Position numbers and translations under genes: made by a program. Positions 18,106 through 27,615 of a stretch of DNA of 64,000 nucleotides are shown one piece after another. Origin of the DNA: QGNO01 sp964493125 (lineage in GTDB: Bacteria; Chloroflexota; Dehalococcoidia; Lucifugimonadales; QGNO01); contig CAZBMS010000003.1 in NCBI GenBank assembly GCA_964493125.1, positions 1 to 64,000 of the forward strand, in the 5' to 3' direction. The first letter of the stretch is position 1. Every line of letters starts with the position of its first letter. Under the pieces are notes generated by a model that saw only the letters and a program-made list of their open reading frames with translations, searched no databases and was not told where the DNA came from.

Positions 18106-19383
18106 CTAATCTGAACCCCACTGCCTTAGAGCTAGCTTGAAAGGTTCTATATCTTGATAAGGACCAACGACTGCCAGATTAAGCTCGTCTCTCTTGAGGA
18201 ATCGCCTTGCAATAGTGCTTATGTCGTTTGGTTGGACCGCATCAAGGGAATCGACCACCTCGGCCACGCTCAAAACCTTATTCGTTAACAACTCTTGGAC
18301 GCCGGACCAAGCTGCTAATGTCCGCGTGTCCTCCATTCGTAACAACAAACGACCCTTAAGGAGTTCCCTAGCTCTATGTAGCTCCTCTTCAGCAACCCCC
18401 TGCTTGATCTTATTCAACTCCTCTAGAATGGTTTCTACAGCCAAAGACGCCTTACCCGGATCAACCCCAAAATCGATCACAATGGATCCGGTATCACTGT
18501 AGTGACTCGCCGAACTATGAATGTCATAAACCAAACCAAGGTTCTCTCTTACCTGCAAAAATAGTCGGCTGCTCATGCCTTCACCTAAAACAGCACACAT
18601 CAAATCCAGCACGAACCTATCAGGATCACTACGGCCAACTCCTGAAAAAGATAGAGACAGGTGTGCCTGTTCCGTTTCACGGTATTCCAAACTTGCTTGA
18701 TATGATTTGCTGTTTCTATTTACAGCTGGATGCAGACTATACGGGGAATTCGAAGGCCACTGCTTGAGTTTAGGAGCCAAGATCGACAACACTTCATCCT
18801 CAGAAAGCCCCCCTGCAATACTGATAACAATGCTAGATGCTCCGTATTGATGTCGAAACCAATCAACTATCATATCTCGCGACAAAGATGCAACGCTTTC
18901 TTTGGTGCCCCCTACGTCTCTACCCATCGGTTGGTTAGGCCAAAGCATTTGGTCAGTTAGCAAACCAACCCGATAATCAGGGTAGTCGTTGGTCATTGCC
19001 AGTTCCTCCTGGATAACTCCCCTTTCTTTTTCTACTTCCTCGTGAGAAAGCAGTGGGCTCCTTAGCATATCAACGAGTATATCCACCGTGTCCGCAAAAT
19101 GAGGCAGTGCGACTTTGCACCAATAATTGGTGAGTTCTCGATCCGTGCTGGCATTCATCAAGCCCCCAACTTCTTCTATGGCTCCAGTAATTTCTAGCGG
19201 AGATGGTCGACTGGGCGTTCCTTTAAACACCATGTGCTCCAGAAAGTGAGATAGGCCTGCTTTTTCATCTTCTTCATGTCTGGATCCACTTTCAACATAT
19301 ATGCATGTTGAAACCGACATAGCATGTGGGACAAATGTGGTAAGCAGGCGAATCCCATTATCCAAAGTTCTTAGGTTATACAT
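18106..19383 (-). CDS. M16 family zinc peptidase (processing-peptidase-like)
   Basis: Zinc metallopeptidase of the pitrilysin/MPP-beta type. The inverse zinc motif is H46-F-L-E-H50 (LSHFLEHMVFKGT), followed by the distal glutamate in KERGVIQEELAM, and the second half carries the noncatalytic M16C domain (GEGMSSRLFLQVRENLGLVYDI). At 425 residues it is a single-chain active subunit similar to B. subtilis MlpA/YmxG. ATG 19383 has AGGA seven bases upstream. It lies 77 bp downstream of pcrA on the same strand. Physiological substrate unknown. Confidence 0.93.
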   Translation of the reverse strand: MYNLRTLDNGIRLLTTFVPHAMSVSTCIYVESGSRHEEDEKAGLSHFLEHMVFKGTPSRPSPLEITGAIEEVGGLMNASTDRELTNYWCKVALPHFADTVDILVDMLRSPLLSHEEVEKERGVIQEELAMTNDYPDYRVGLLTDQMLWPNQPMGRDVGGTKESVASLSRDMIVDWFRHQYGASSIVISIAGGLSEDEVLSILAPKLKQWPSNSPYSLHPAVNRNSKSYQASLEYRETEQAHLSLSFSGVGRSDPDRFVLDLMCAVLGEGMSSRLFLQVRENLGLVYDIHSSASHYSDTGSIVIDFGVDPGKASLAVETILEELNKIKQGVAEEELHRARELLKGRLLLRMEDTRTLAAWSGVQELLTNKVLSVAEVVDSLDAVQPNDISTIARRFLKRDELNLAVVGPYQDIEPFKLALRQWGSD

Positions 19384-19460
19384 GTTTAATCCTATTGTTT
19401 CGTTGACTTTTTCCTACATGAAAGATAAATGGCGAAGTCTGTTTTGATCCATTCAGTTAC

Positions 19461-21686
19461 TCATTCTTCATTAGGCAAAGAGTTATCATCCTTGACCAAC
19501 TTTTCAAGCGGTGCTATCCCAAGTAGAAGCCGTTTAACTCCTGATGGACCCTTAAAAGCAACTGTGGCCTCGTTATCGTCACCTATTGCAATCGTATTAA
19601 GCACTATTCCCTCACCAAAAATCTTGTGTTTTACTTTATCTCCTACCCTCATTGGAGGAACATTCGACTCAACAGCATCACCTCGAGCAGAGCTAGCATC
19701 ATGACCTGTTTTGTTAATCAGATTCCTAGGAATGTCCTTCAAAAACCTACTGGGAGTTCTGGCGGTTCGACCACCAGAATACATGGTATTCCTATTATCT
19801 CCATAAATTCGGCGTAAGAATGTTCGGGATAGATAAAGCCTTTCCTTTGCTCTTGTCATCCCTACGTAGAACAACCTCCGTTCTTCCTCGACTTGTACAG
19901 GATCATCTATCGAGCGCGAATGAGGTAATAATCCCTCCTCTATTCCCAAGATGAATACGGCTGGGAACTCCAAGCCTTTCGCCTGATGCAATGTAATAAG
20001 GGTAACCGCATCCTGAGCATCATTAAGACCGTCGACATCAGAAACAAGCGCAACGCTTTCCAAAAAGGCTTCAAGGGAAACTGCAGGATTTTCACTCAAT
20101 AAATCCTGCAGTTCTAGAGCTTGGCCTCGAAACTCCTGTATATTTTCGAGTTGATCACTTTCCCTTTCTCCACCCCTTAAGTATTCACTATATCCCACCC
20201 TCTCCAATACCAAATCTACCAAATCGGCGACGCCTAAAAGTTGGGATTGGGAGGACAGTTCTTCGAAAAAGGTCATCAGCCGGCGAATGGCAGATACGGA
20301 TCTGGTTGTTAGGTTGGATTGCAAGTCTCCCTTTTGATTGTCATCGCTGATTACCTGTAGCGATTCATACATTGAAATCCCTTGTTCTTGACCCAGGCGC
20401 CTAACCTCTTCTATCGTCCTCGAGCCTATCCCTCTCGGTGGCACATTTATAATTCGCATGAGGCTAATTTCATCTCTACGATTGTGAATTACTCGTAAAT
20501 AGGCGATTAGATCCTTTATCTCTCGCCTTAAGTAGAATCTAACCCCACCTATTAATCTGTAACTAACTCCATGCCTCCGACAAGCATCTTCCATTGCCCT
20601 AGATTGTGCATTGACCCTATACATAACCGCACAATCGCCAAGCGACAAACCTTCTTCCCTTACTAGTCGCTCTACTTCACTCAATACCCACTGCGCTTCT
20701 TCATTTTCGTCATGTCCTTCATTCACAACGAGCAAACAACCATCCGCATTCTTAGAAAAAAGATTGTTATTTAGTCGATTTCTATTAGGAGAAATCACGT
20801 GTTTAGCGGCCTCAACTATATTCTTTGTAGACCGATAATTTTCTCCAAGGTTAATTACCTTTGAATCAGGGTAGTTGCTTTGGAAGGAAAGTATGTTGCC
20901 AACATCAGCATTGCGCCAAGCATATATCGACTGATCAGGATCTCCAACGACACAAATATTCCGATGCTTATCGGCAAGAAGTCTGGACAATGCATATTGA
21001 GAGTGGTTGGTATCTTGGAATTCGTCTATAAGCAGATGCGAGTATCTTTGCTGATACTTTTCAAGAACTTCCGGTACCTGTCGCATAAGAACAACTGTCT
21101 GAGTCACTAAATCATCGAAGTCCAAGGCAGCCATATTTGATTTCATTGACTCGTATCTTTCATAAACCCTCAACACTATCTCATCGTAGTAACTGCTCGA
21201 TCTAGACAACGCGAAGGCTTGAGGGTCTAACAGGTTGCTCTTAGCATCTGATATTGCGCTTCCAATTGCCCTAATTGGGTATTGCCTAGGGTCGATGTCA
21301 GCCTCATCCATTGCTCTCTTAAGCAAGGATTGTTTGTCATCATCGTCATAAATTACAAAGCTGCTGTCCAAATCCATCTTATTGCCATCCACTCTCAATA
21401 TGGACACACAAAGTGAATGGAATGTTTTACAAGTTACACCTTCAGAAAGTTCGCCCAACAGATAATCTAGCCTAGTCCTCATTTCACGAGCTGCCTTATT
21501 CGTAAAAGTCACAGCTACTATTCTGTTAGGGTTAACTCCACATTCGTTGATCAGATACGCTATTCTGTGAGTAATTACTCGTGTCTTTCCGCTCCCCGGC
21601 CCAGCTACAATGAGCAATGGGCCATCTACCGTTCTAGTGGCTTCGACTTGCGCAGGGTTCAAGTTTCTAAAAAGTTCGGTCACCAT
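19461..21686 (-). CDS. pcrA: ATP-dependent 3'-5' DNA helicase PcrA/UvrD
   Basis: Superfamily 1A helicase for nucleotide excision and mismatch repair and for removing RecA or stalled polymerase. Seen in 741 residues: N-terminal LNPAQVEA (Q motif), Walker A GPGSGKT at 29-35, motif Ia (FTNKAAREM), motif II LLIDEFQDTN, motif III GDPDQSIYAWRNAD, motif IV NYRST, motif V TLHQAKGLEFPAVF and motif VI VGMTRAKERLYLS. A C-terminal Tudor-like segment (RVGDKVKHKIFGEGIV), typical of PcrA, is present. No LexA box is visible upstream. Confidence 0.96.
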   Translation of the reverse strand: MVTELFRNLNPAQVEATRTVDGPLLIVAGPGSGKTRVITHRIAYLINECGVNPNRIVAVTFTNKAAREMRTRLDYLLGELSEGVTCKTFHSLCVSILRVDGNKMDLDSSFVIYDDDDKQSLLKRAMDEADIDPRQYPIRAIGSAISDAKSNLLDPQAFALSRSSSYYDEIVLRVYERYESMKSNMAALDFDDLVTQTVVLMRQVPEVLEKYQQRYSHLLIDEFQDTNHSQYALSRLLADKHRNICVVGDPDQSIYAWRNADVGNILSFQSNYPDSKVINLGENYRSTKNIVEAAKHVISPNRNRLNNNLFSKNADGCLLVVNEGHDENEEAQWVLSEVERLVREEGLSLGDCAVMYRVNAQSRAMEDACRRHGVSYRLIGGVRFYLRREIKDLIAYLRVIHNRRDEISLMRIINVPPRGIGSRTIEEVRRLGQEQGISMYESLQVISDDNQKGDLQSNLTTRSVSAIRRLMTFFEELSSQSQLLGVADLVDLVLERVGYSEYLRGGERESDQLENIQEFRGQALELQDLLSENPAVSLEAFLESVALVSDVDGLNDAQDAVTLITLHQAKGLEFPAVFILGIEEGLLPHSRSIDDPVQVEEERRLFYVGMTRAKERLYLSRTFLRRIYGDNRNTMYSGGRTARTPSRFLKDIPRNLINKTGHDASSARGDAVESNVPPMRVGDKVKHKIFGEGIVLNTIAIGDDNEATVAFKGPSGVKRLLLGIAPLEKLVKDDNSLPNEE

Positions 21687-21752
21687 TGTAATTAAGAGCC
21701 TAATCGTTTTTACTGGGCTCCCTTATGCTACAGGATTGTCTTACCTCAGTAA

Positions 21753-22430
21753 CTATTCAAGATAATCGCTAGAGTCGATATCAAATTCGTCAGCGTGGAT
21801 ATCTACACTACCTAGTTGTTCCAACAAGGCTTTCTGATAATCCGGTAAATGTAGGTTCCTGACAGTCATTATTAAAGCATCCTCATGGTTGTCAGAATAA
21901 TATCGTTTTCTTAGGCCACATTTTGTGAAGCCATGTTTCACATATAGTGCCTGCGCTGAGTGATTGCTTACTCTCACTTCTAAAGTCGCCAGCTGGGATC
22001 TCCTTGCAACAGCCATCTTCAAGGCTCCCAACAGAAGTCCTTCCCCAAGTCCTCTCCTACGGAATTCCTCCCTCACTGCAATCGAAGTGATGTGGGCCTC
22101 GTCAGCCATAAACCACACCCCTACATATCCAACTATTAGCTGTCCATTCCAATGCGGAATATCACTAGGAGATCCCAACAAGCCCTTCAAGTTAGAAAAA
22201 ACTCTGTGAAGTAACGGTTGCCTCAAATCGGTAACGGGAGTCAGTACATTCTCCTCAGGTTCTTCCGTGTCAATCACAAGCGGGGAATATACAACAAGGT
22301 ATTTTGCTAGACGGTTTCCCAACTCTCTTCCAAAGGGAGTTGGCGGCCAAGTAGTTGGGAAGGCCTCCCGCTCTATGTCAGATACTTGCGAAATGTCCTC
22401 TGGCCTCATCGGCCGAATCTTGAAGTCCAT
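21753..22430 (-). CDS. rimI: GNAT N-acetyltransferase, RimI-like
   Basis: GNAT acyltransferase most like RimI, which acetylates the N-terminal alanine of ribosomal protein S18. Core motifs are AHITSIAVREEFRRRGLGEGLL (acetyl-CoA loop R/QxxGxG/A) and ALYVKHGFTKCGLRKRYY near the end. An insert of about 60 residues after the first 45 (roughly 48-110) and a 40-residue tail make it longer (225) than E. coli RimI (148). ATG 22430 is preferred to TTG 22448 because a -10 element (22453-22458) would place TTG at the transcription start. pcrA and the M16 gene follow on the same strand. Confidence 0.8.
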   Translation of the reverse strand: MDFKIRPMRPEDISQVSDIEREAFPTTWPPTPFGRELGNRLAKYLVVYSPLVIDTEEPEENVLTPVTDLRQPLLHRVFSNLKGLLGSPSDIPHWNGQLIVGYVGVWFMADEAHITSIAVREEFRRRGLGEGLLLGALKMAVARRSQLATLEVRVSNHSAQALYVKHGFTKCGLRKRYYSDNHEDALIMTVRNLHLPDYQKALLEQLGSVDIHADEFDIDSSDYLE

Positions 22431-22452
22431 GTTACGGGTCGGCAACAATAAT

Positions 22453-22482
22453 ATTCGATACTCGTGAATTCTATCATGGCAA
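22453..22482 (-). promoter_or_regulatory. Possible rimI promoter
   Basis: Minus-strand TTGCCA (22477-22482) and TCGAAT (22453-22458) with an 18-bp spacer. An inverted repeat ATCATG-N8-CATGAT (22473-22492) overlaps the -35 and might be an operator. Confidence 0.4.
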
Positions 22483-22527
22483 AAGACATGATCGCCAGAT
22501 CGGCAGTTTATTCATTGGAGTAGCGCC

Positions 22528-22557
22528 TTTACTGAGTCTTGGTTATAGGAGTATAAT
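22528..22557 (+). promoter_or_regulatory. Promoter of the ABC exporter pair
   Basis: TTTACT (22528-22533), an 18-bp spacer and perfect TATAAT (22552-22557). The transcript would run about 79 nt before the first ATG at 22643. Confidence 0.6.
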
Positions 22558-22642
22558 TTGTCCCTGTGTTTCCCTTGTTCGCTCTTGTCTCATATTAAAA
22601 TTTTCGGAGTGCGTCTGTTAACGGCGAAAGGACAGCCTCTGC

Positions 22643-24421
22643 ATGCGTGTCCTATGGAGAATAGCTAAACGAGCTTCAAAATATAAGCTCGGACTACTTT
22701 TCGCCTATGCAACCATCTTAGGCGTAACTGCAGCCTCTATGTTCGTGCCTCGCTTTCTAGGCACTGCAATCGATGAAGTCCTATCTTCAGGGGGAGGCCG
22801 TCGAGAACTACTGGTACTCGCGATATCCGTTCTAGTAGCTAATGGTATGAGAGGCGCATTCGCGTATTGGCAACAGTACCTTGGGGAAACAATAGGTCAA
22901 AAAGTAGCTTATGACCTCCGCAATGAGTTCTACAACCATCTACAGAGAATGAGTTTTGGCTTTCACGACAAACAGCAAACGGGAAACCTAATGTCTAAAG
23001 CCACTACTGACATGGAAGGGATACGCATGTTCGTTCAGATGGGGCTAATCCGTGCTGCTTTTACCGTACTGTTGTTTGTAGGCGTCGGCTCAGCAATGGT
23101 ACTCCTTAATTGGAAGCTAGCTTTAATTACCTTGCTCTTCGCCCCTGTTGTCGCTTGGAGAAGTGGCCAAACAATGGTTCAAATGCGCCGTGTCTGGCTA
23201 GCAGTTCAGACAGAACTTGGGCTTATGACGACTGCTCTTCAAGAAAATCTCTCTGGTCAACGGGTCGTAAAAGCTTTTGCGGCTGAAGAACATGAACAAA
23301 AAAGATTTTATTTTCATGCAAATAACGCTTCAACTTACGCCTATCAAGCAGCCATATATCAAGCTTCCAATTCTTCATTAGTAACGTTCTTCTACGTAGG
23401 CATAACCGTGGTGGTACTCTGGGCTGGAGGCCGAGAAGTAATATCCGGCAATATTTCACACGGAGAGTTAGCTCAGTTCATTTTCTACCTGGGCATCTTG
23501 ACTCAACCGGTTCGAATGATCGCATGGGTAGTCAATTCTTTTTCTCGTGGATATGGCTCTGGTCAAAGGTTATTTGCAACACTTGACGCAGTATCGCCTG
23601 TAGAAGATAAGCCAAACGCAATAGAGCTACCCAAAGTAAAAGGGCATGTTAGGTTTGCTAACGTTTCATTTTCGTATAACGGAACCCCCCCTGTATTGAA
23701 GGGTATAGATATCGATGCAAAACCAAACGAAGTTATCGCTTTAGTCGGAGCGCCAGGCAGCGGCAAGAGTACTCTTGTACATCTGATTCCAAGGTTTTAT
23801 GACGTTGGGGACGGCACGTTAACCATCGACGCGCACGATGTACGTGACGTGACTATGGAGTCCCTGAGAAGAAACATAGGTATTGTCCAACAAGACGTGT
23901 TCCTTTTCACTGCTAAAATCAGAGACAACATCGCATACGGAAAGGTGGAAGCATCTGAAGAGGAAATAATAAAGGCTGCAAAAATAGCTCAGCTTCACCA
24001 GTATATTGAGGCTATGCCAAATGGATACGACACATGGGTCGGGGAAAGAGGCACCACTCTTTCTGGAGGACAGCGACAACGCCTTGCTATAGCAAGGACC
24101 GTGCTACTTGACCCCGCTATACTCATCCTTGATGACTCAACGGCGAGTGTAGATACCGAAACTGAACATCACATTAGAGAAGCACTTCAGGGAGTAATGA
24201 AAGGTCGTACTACTTTTGTTATAGCACACCGCCTTAGCACAGTACTAAATGCAGATCTGATATTAGTCCTTAAAGATGGGGAAATCGTTCAAAGGGGCAC
24301 CCATAAGGAACTTTTGGAAATTTCAGGCCACTATAAAGACATCTACAACCTGCAGCTACGCCCAGGAGACATCGACGTAACATCGCCTGCAACAAGCCAG
24401 ATAAAGGATTCAGGCGAATAA
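22643..24421 (+). CDS. Heterodimeric ABC exporter, subunit with degenerate Walker B
   Basis: Half-transporter of the type IV ABC exporter fold (lipid or drug export). The 592 residues give a six-helix membrane domain (about 15-310) and a nucleotide-binding domain with Walker A GAPGSGKST, Q-loop, a canonical signature LSGGQRQRLAIA and Walker B ILILDDSTASVD. The residue after the Walker B Asp is Asp, not the catalytic Glu. That, with the non-canonical signature in the partner, is the pattern of exporters such as TM287/288 with one degenerate ATP site. Its TAA overlaps the partner's ATG by one base. Substrate unknown. Confidence 0.9.
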   Translation: MRVLWRIAKRASKYKLGLLFAYATILGVTAASMFVPRFLGTAIDEVLSSGGGRRELLVLAISVLVANGMRGAFAYWQQYLGETIGQKVAYDLRNEFYNHLQRMSFGFHDKQQTGNLMSKATTDMEGIRMFVQMGLIRAAFTVLLFVGVGSAMVLLNWKLALITLLFAPVVAWRSGQTMVQMRRVWLAVQTELGLMTTALQENLSGQRVVKAFAAEEHEQKRFYFHANNASTYAYQAAIYQASNSSLVTFFYVGITVVVLWAGGREVISGNISHGELAQFIFYLGILTQPVRMIAWVVNSFSRGYGSGQRLFATLDAVSPVEDKPNAIELPKVKGHVRFANVSFSYNGTPPVLKGIDIDAKPNEVIALVGAPGSGKSTLVHLIPRFYDVGDGTLTIDAHDVRDVTMESLRRNIGIVQQDVFLFTAKIRDNIAYGKVEASEEEIIKAAKIAQLHQYIEAMPNGYDTWVGERGTTLSGGQRQRLAIARTVLLDPAILILDDSTASVDTETEHHIREALQGVMKGRTTFVIAHRLSTVLNADLILVLKDGEIVQRGTHKELLEISGHYKDIYNLQLRPGDIDVTSPATSQIKDSGE

Positions 24422-26223
24422 TGTTGCAAGGAGGTGGATGGGGACACGGGCAGGGTGGTCTAGACGATGACGACAGTGGGTCGATATATAACCATGAAGT
24501 AATCAAACGGCTGTTCCCATATTTTAAAAACCAACTAGGGCTGTTTACCTTAGCCATGGTTATGATGTTGGTCTACACCTCAACATTGGTCCTTATACCA
24601 TGGCTAATTGGTTTCACAATTGATAATTACGTATTAGCTAAAGATATAGATGGCTTAAACCGAATCGGTTTCGTATTAATAGCAGTCATCATGGCCAACC
24701 TAATCGGCAACTACCTTTACATGCGTATCTTGGGGAAGATCAGCCAAGAAGTCCTATATCGGCTTAGAACAGACATGTTCGATCACTTACAAAAGCTTTC
24801 CGTGCCATTTTTTGACCGTAACGAAGTTGGGCGCATTATGAGTCGAGTCATGAGCGATGTTGGTCAAATCCAAGAATTTCTACCAATGGTTACCATTACA
24901 TTGGGAGATATGCTTAGCTTGGTAGGCATAATAGCTGTAATGTTTCTTATGAACGTCAAGCTGGCAATCGTTGCGATTCTAGTCCTGCCCATCTTGGCAA
25001 TAATTATGAGCGTCTGGCAGCGCTACGCCAAAACAGCTTTCATCAGAATTCGCTATGCAATATCTGTGGTTAACTCTCGCCTTCAACAAAACATCTCAGG
25101 AGTTCGGGTTGTTCAGAGTATGAATCGTGAGAACCTCAACTTAAGCCAATTTGACGATGTTAATCTAGCTCATTTAGATGCTAACGTACGTGCCATTAAA
25201 CTTTCTGCAGTCCTAATGCCTACAGTCGATTTAATCACCGGGATAGCCCTTGGATTGGTAATAATTATAGGGGGTACCATGGTTTTAGATGGGAGCTTGG
25301 GAGCAGGAGCCCTTGTAGCATTTGCCTTGTACGTACAACGTTTTTATGACCCGATTAGAAATCTCACGATGCAATACACTCAATTTCAGAGGGCGATGAC
25401 TGGGGGCGTACGCATTTTTGAGCTGATAGATGTGGAGCCTGAAGTAGTGGACAAGGTAGACGCTGCCTCATTACCTCAAATCAAAGGTGAAATCAAATAC
25501 GAAAATGTTTGCCTGGAATACGTGAAAGGCATCCAAGTGTTAACGAATGTTAACCTCCACATTAAGCCTGGGCAGACGGTTGCACTGGTAGGACAAACTG
25601 GGGCAGGCAAGACTTCAATGGTGTCACTTTTGGTTCGCTTCTACGATGTAACAAGTGGATCGATTACCATTGATGGATACGATTTACGTGATATACAACG
25701 CAACTCACTCGCTGCCCAAGCAAGCATGGTGCTCCAAGAACCTTTTCTTTTCTCGGTCTCTGTCGAAGACAACATCAAGTACAGGCACACAAGCGCTACA
25801 ATGGAAGATGTGATAACCGCAGCTAAGGCAGTTGGTGCACATGATTTCATTATGAAACTCGAACAAGGCTACGATACCATTCTTTATGAAAGGGGTGGCA
25901 ATCTTAGCGTCGGTCAGAGGCAACTTATCAGTTTCGCCCGGGCCTTGTTGGCAGATCCCAGGATCTTAATTCTTGATGAAGCCACAGCTAATATCGATAC
26001 ATTCACAGAAGTGGTGATTCAGCAAGCCCTAAAAACTGTCCTTACGGGTCGTACAGCATTGGTAATTGCCCACCGACTGTCTACAATACAAAATTCTGAT
26101 GTGATTGTAGTTATGGAACAAGGTGAAATCGTTGCCTCTGGGACTCACGAAGATCTTCTCCAATATTCACCGATATACTCGAAATTGTACTCTCTGAATT
26201 TCCAAGAGCCAACAGAGTCTTAA
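24421..26223 (+). CDS. Heterodimeric ABC exporter, subunit with catalytic Glu
   Basis: Partner half-transporter of 600 residues with a membrane domain (about 35-330) and an NBD containing Walker A GQTGAGKTS, Walker B ILILDEATANID with the catalytic Glu, and the altered signature LSVGQRQLISFAR in place of LSGGQ. It thus supplies the consensus Walker residues and the degenerate signature, complementing the first subunit. The N terminus is unusual: a Gly-rich, then Asp-rich leader (GGGWGHGQGGLDDDD). The ATG overlaps the upstream TAA (TAATG), ensuring balanced synthesis. It converges with the crotonase gene, 6 bp away. Confidence 0.9.
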   Translation: MLQGGGWGHGQGGLDDDDSGSIYNHEVIKRLFPYFKNQLGLFTLAMVMMLVYTSTLVLIPWLIGFTIDNYVLAKDIDGLNRIGFVLIAVIMANLIGNYLYMRILGKISQEVLYRLRTDMFDHLQKLSVPFFDRNEVGRIMSRVMSDVGQIQEFLPMVTITLGDMLSLVGIIAVMFLMNVKLAIVAILVLPILAIIMSVWQRYAKTAFIRIRYAISVVNSRLQQNISGVRVVQSMNRENLNLSQFDDVNLAHLDANVRAIKLSAVLMPTVDLITGIALGLVIIIGGTMVLDGSLGAGALVAFALYVQRFYDPIRNLTMQYTQFQRAMTGGVRIFELIDVEPEVVDKVDAASLPQIKGEIKYENVCLEYVKGIQVLTNVNLHIKPGQTVALVGQTGAGKTSMVSLLVRFYDVTSGSITIDGYDLRDIQRNSLAAQASMVLQEPFLFSVSVEDNIKYRHTSATMEDVITAAKAVGAHDFIMKLEQGYDTILYERGGNLSVGQRQLISFARALLADPRILILDEATANIDTFTEVVIQQALKTVLTGRTALVIAHRLSTIQNSDVIVVMEQGEIVASGTHEDLLQYSPIYSKLYSLNFQEPTES

Positions 26224-26229
26224 TTCATT

Positions 26230-27030
26230 TCACTCAAGAGAGTCTTTTTGCTCCAGCTCTTCCTCCCAAACTGGCTCTCTTTTCTCAGAAAATGATTTTG
26301 GCCCTTCCTCCGCATCATGACTTTGCAAAAGTTCATTGTAGGCTCGCGCGGTAATGGGGGCTGCCTCATGCTCACTGGATCGGCGTCCCTTTTCAACCAA
26401 TTCCTTGAATGTTCGGGTGGATCTGGGTGAATTCTTTATAATCTTCCCAGCCATTTCCATAGCTTCGTCCATCAATCTCTCAGGCGGAACTACTTTGTTA
26501 AGAAACCCCATTTCAAGAACTCTACGAGCTGGAATTGGCTCAGCGGAAAGGACGAGTTCCATTACCGCTGTTTCTGAAATTATCTTGTTTAAGTGAATGG
26601 CAAATGGTGCCATAAGGCCCACTCTAGCTTCAGTAATTCCGAGCATAGCCGATTCCGAAGCAATTCTTATGTCACAAGCCTGAGCAATTGCGAAACCGCC
26701 AGCCAAAGCATAGCCATTCACTGCAGCAATCATCGGTTTAACGGGCGTCGGCCACATCGAAAGGCCACCACCATACATTGTTTCTTCCGCGGTCGCCTGT
26801 TTGCCGGACATGGTGTCGGCTGCCCTTTCTTTAAGATCGCGACCCGCACAAAAAGCCCTGCCAGCTCCTGTAATTATGGCTACCCAAGCACGATTATCCT
26901 CATCAAATCTGATGATGGTTGCTCGCAGATTTTCAATCATCTCTCTGTTAAGTGCGTTTAGGACGGCTGGTCGATTTAAAGTTATAACAGCTATCCTATC
27001 CCGAACTTCGTAAACCACTGATTCACTCAT
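26230..27030 (-). CDS. Enoyl-CoA hydratase/isomerase (crotonase) family protein
   Basis: Crotonase-fold enzyme acting on acyl-CoA thioesters. The oxyanion-hole segments are GRAFCAGRD and NGYALAGGFAIAQACD. The hydratase glutamate in the usual GGGCEL motif is alanine here (GGFAIA), while the second glutamate (LGITEARVGL) is kept, so the enzyme may be an isomerase or have another crotonase activity rather than a classical hydratase. The 266-residue length is normal, with an acidic C-terminal tail. It lies 18 bp downstream of the DUF192 gene on the same strand. Confidence 0.88.
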   Translation of the reverse strand: MSESVVYEVRDRIAVITLNRPAVLNALNREMIENLRATIIRFDEDNRAWVAIITGAGRAFCAGRDLKERAADTMSGKQATAEETMYGGGLSMWPTPVKPMIAAVNGYALAGGFAIAQACDIRIASESAMLGITEARVGLMAPFAIHLNKIISETAVMELVLSAEPIPARRVLEMGFLNKVVPPERLMDEAMEMAGKIIKNSPRSTRTFKELVEKGRRSSEHEAAPITARAYNELLQSHDAEEGPKSFSEKREPVWEEELEQKDSLE

Positions 27031-27048
27031 CGGTCACCTCAGCCACGT

Positions 27049-27615
27049 TTATTCTATGCGATTATCCAAGTGAGTTACCAGCTGTAGACCCAAAAACTCA
27101 ACCCGACTCCCTGGACGAATTCCATTCTCAGAAGCCGAACCAGATTTAATCTCGAGTACGTATCGTATTGGCCGTTCTGGATAATAACTAGGAGGTGTAA
27201 CACCTGTTGTAACCGTAGGCACATTCTCTGATATATTAACAACCTTCCGTTTCACATCAATCCAAACTATGTCTAAAGGTATCAACATACCCTTCATCCA
27301 AAAAGCTGGGGTTACGTCCTCTGAGTATATGAACAGCATCCCCTCATCCACATGTAATTCACTCCTCCCCATAAGCCCTCGGGTCCTCTCAGCTGGGGAG
27401 ATTGCCAAATCCACCACAAACGTCTTTTCGCCTATCTTCACCCTTGGGTTCGTCGAAGCGTTGTCTGTTGTATCAGACGCAAGCCTTTGAGGAGTCCCTG
27501 TCGGCTGTACTTCACTCACACCAGCAGAACAACTCAATGTCAATAACAAACAAACAATGTATAGCGCATTAGATAGCCGCACGAATGAATTACTCGGGCG
27601 TTTGAGTCGAAGCAC
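27049..27615 (-). CDS. DUF192 lipoprotein
   Basis: Exported protein of the DUF192 family, function not established. A signal peptide with a hydrophobic core and lipobox LTLSC at about residues 26-30 predicts a lipid-anchored protein. The mature part has the family motifs RGLMGRSEL, GMLFIYSED, FWMKGMLIPLDIVWID and VLEIKSGSASENGI. Its start lies 26 bp inside the ruvB 3' end, suggesting translational coupling with ruvB, though no functional link is evident. Confidence 0.85.
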   Translation of the reverse strand: MLRLKRPSNSFVRLSNALYIVCLLLTLSCSAGVSEVQPTGTPQRLASDTTDNASTNPRVKIGEKTFVVDLAISPAERTRGLMGRSELHVDEGMLFIYSEDVTPAFWMKGMLIPLDIVWIDVKRKVVNISENVPTVTTGVTPPSYYPERPIRYVLEIKSGSASENGIRPGSRVEFLGLQLVTHLDNRIE

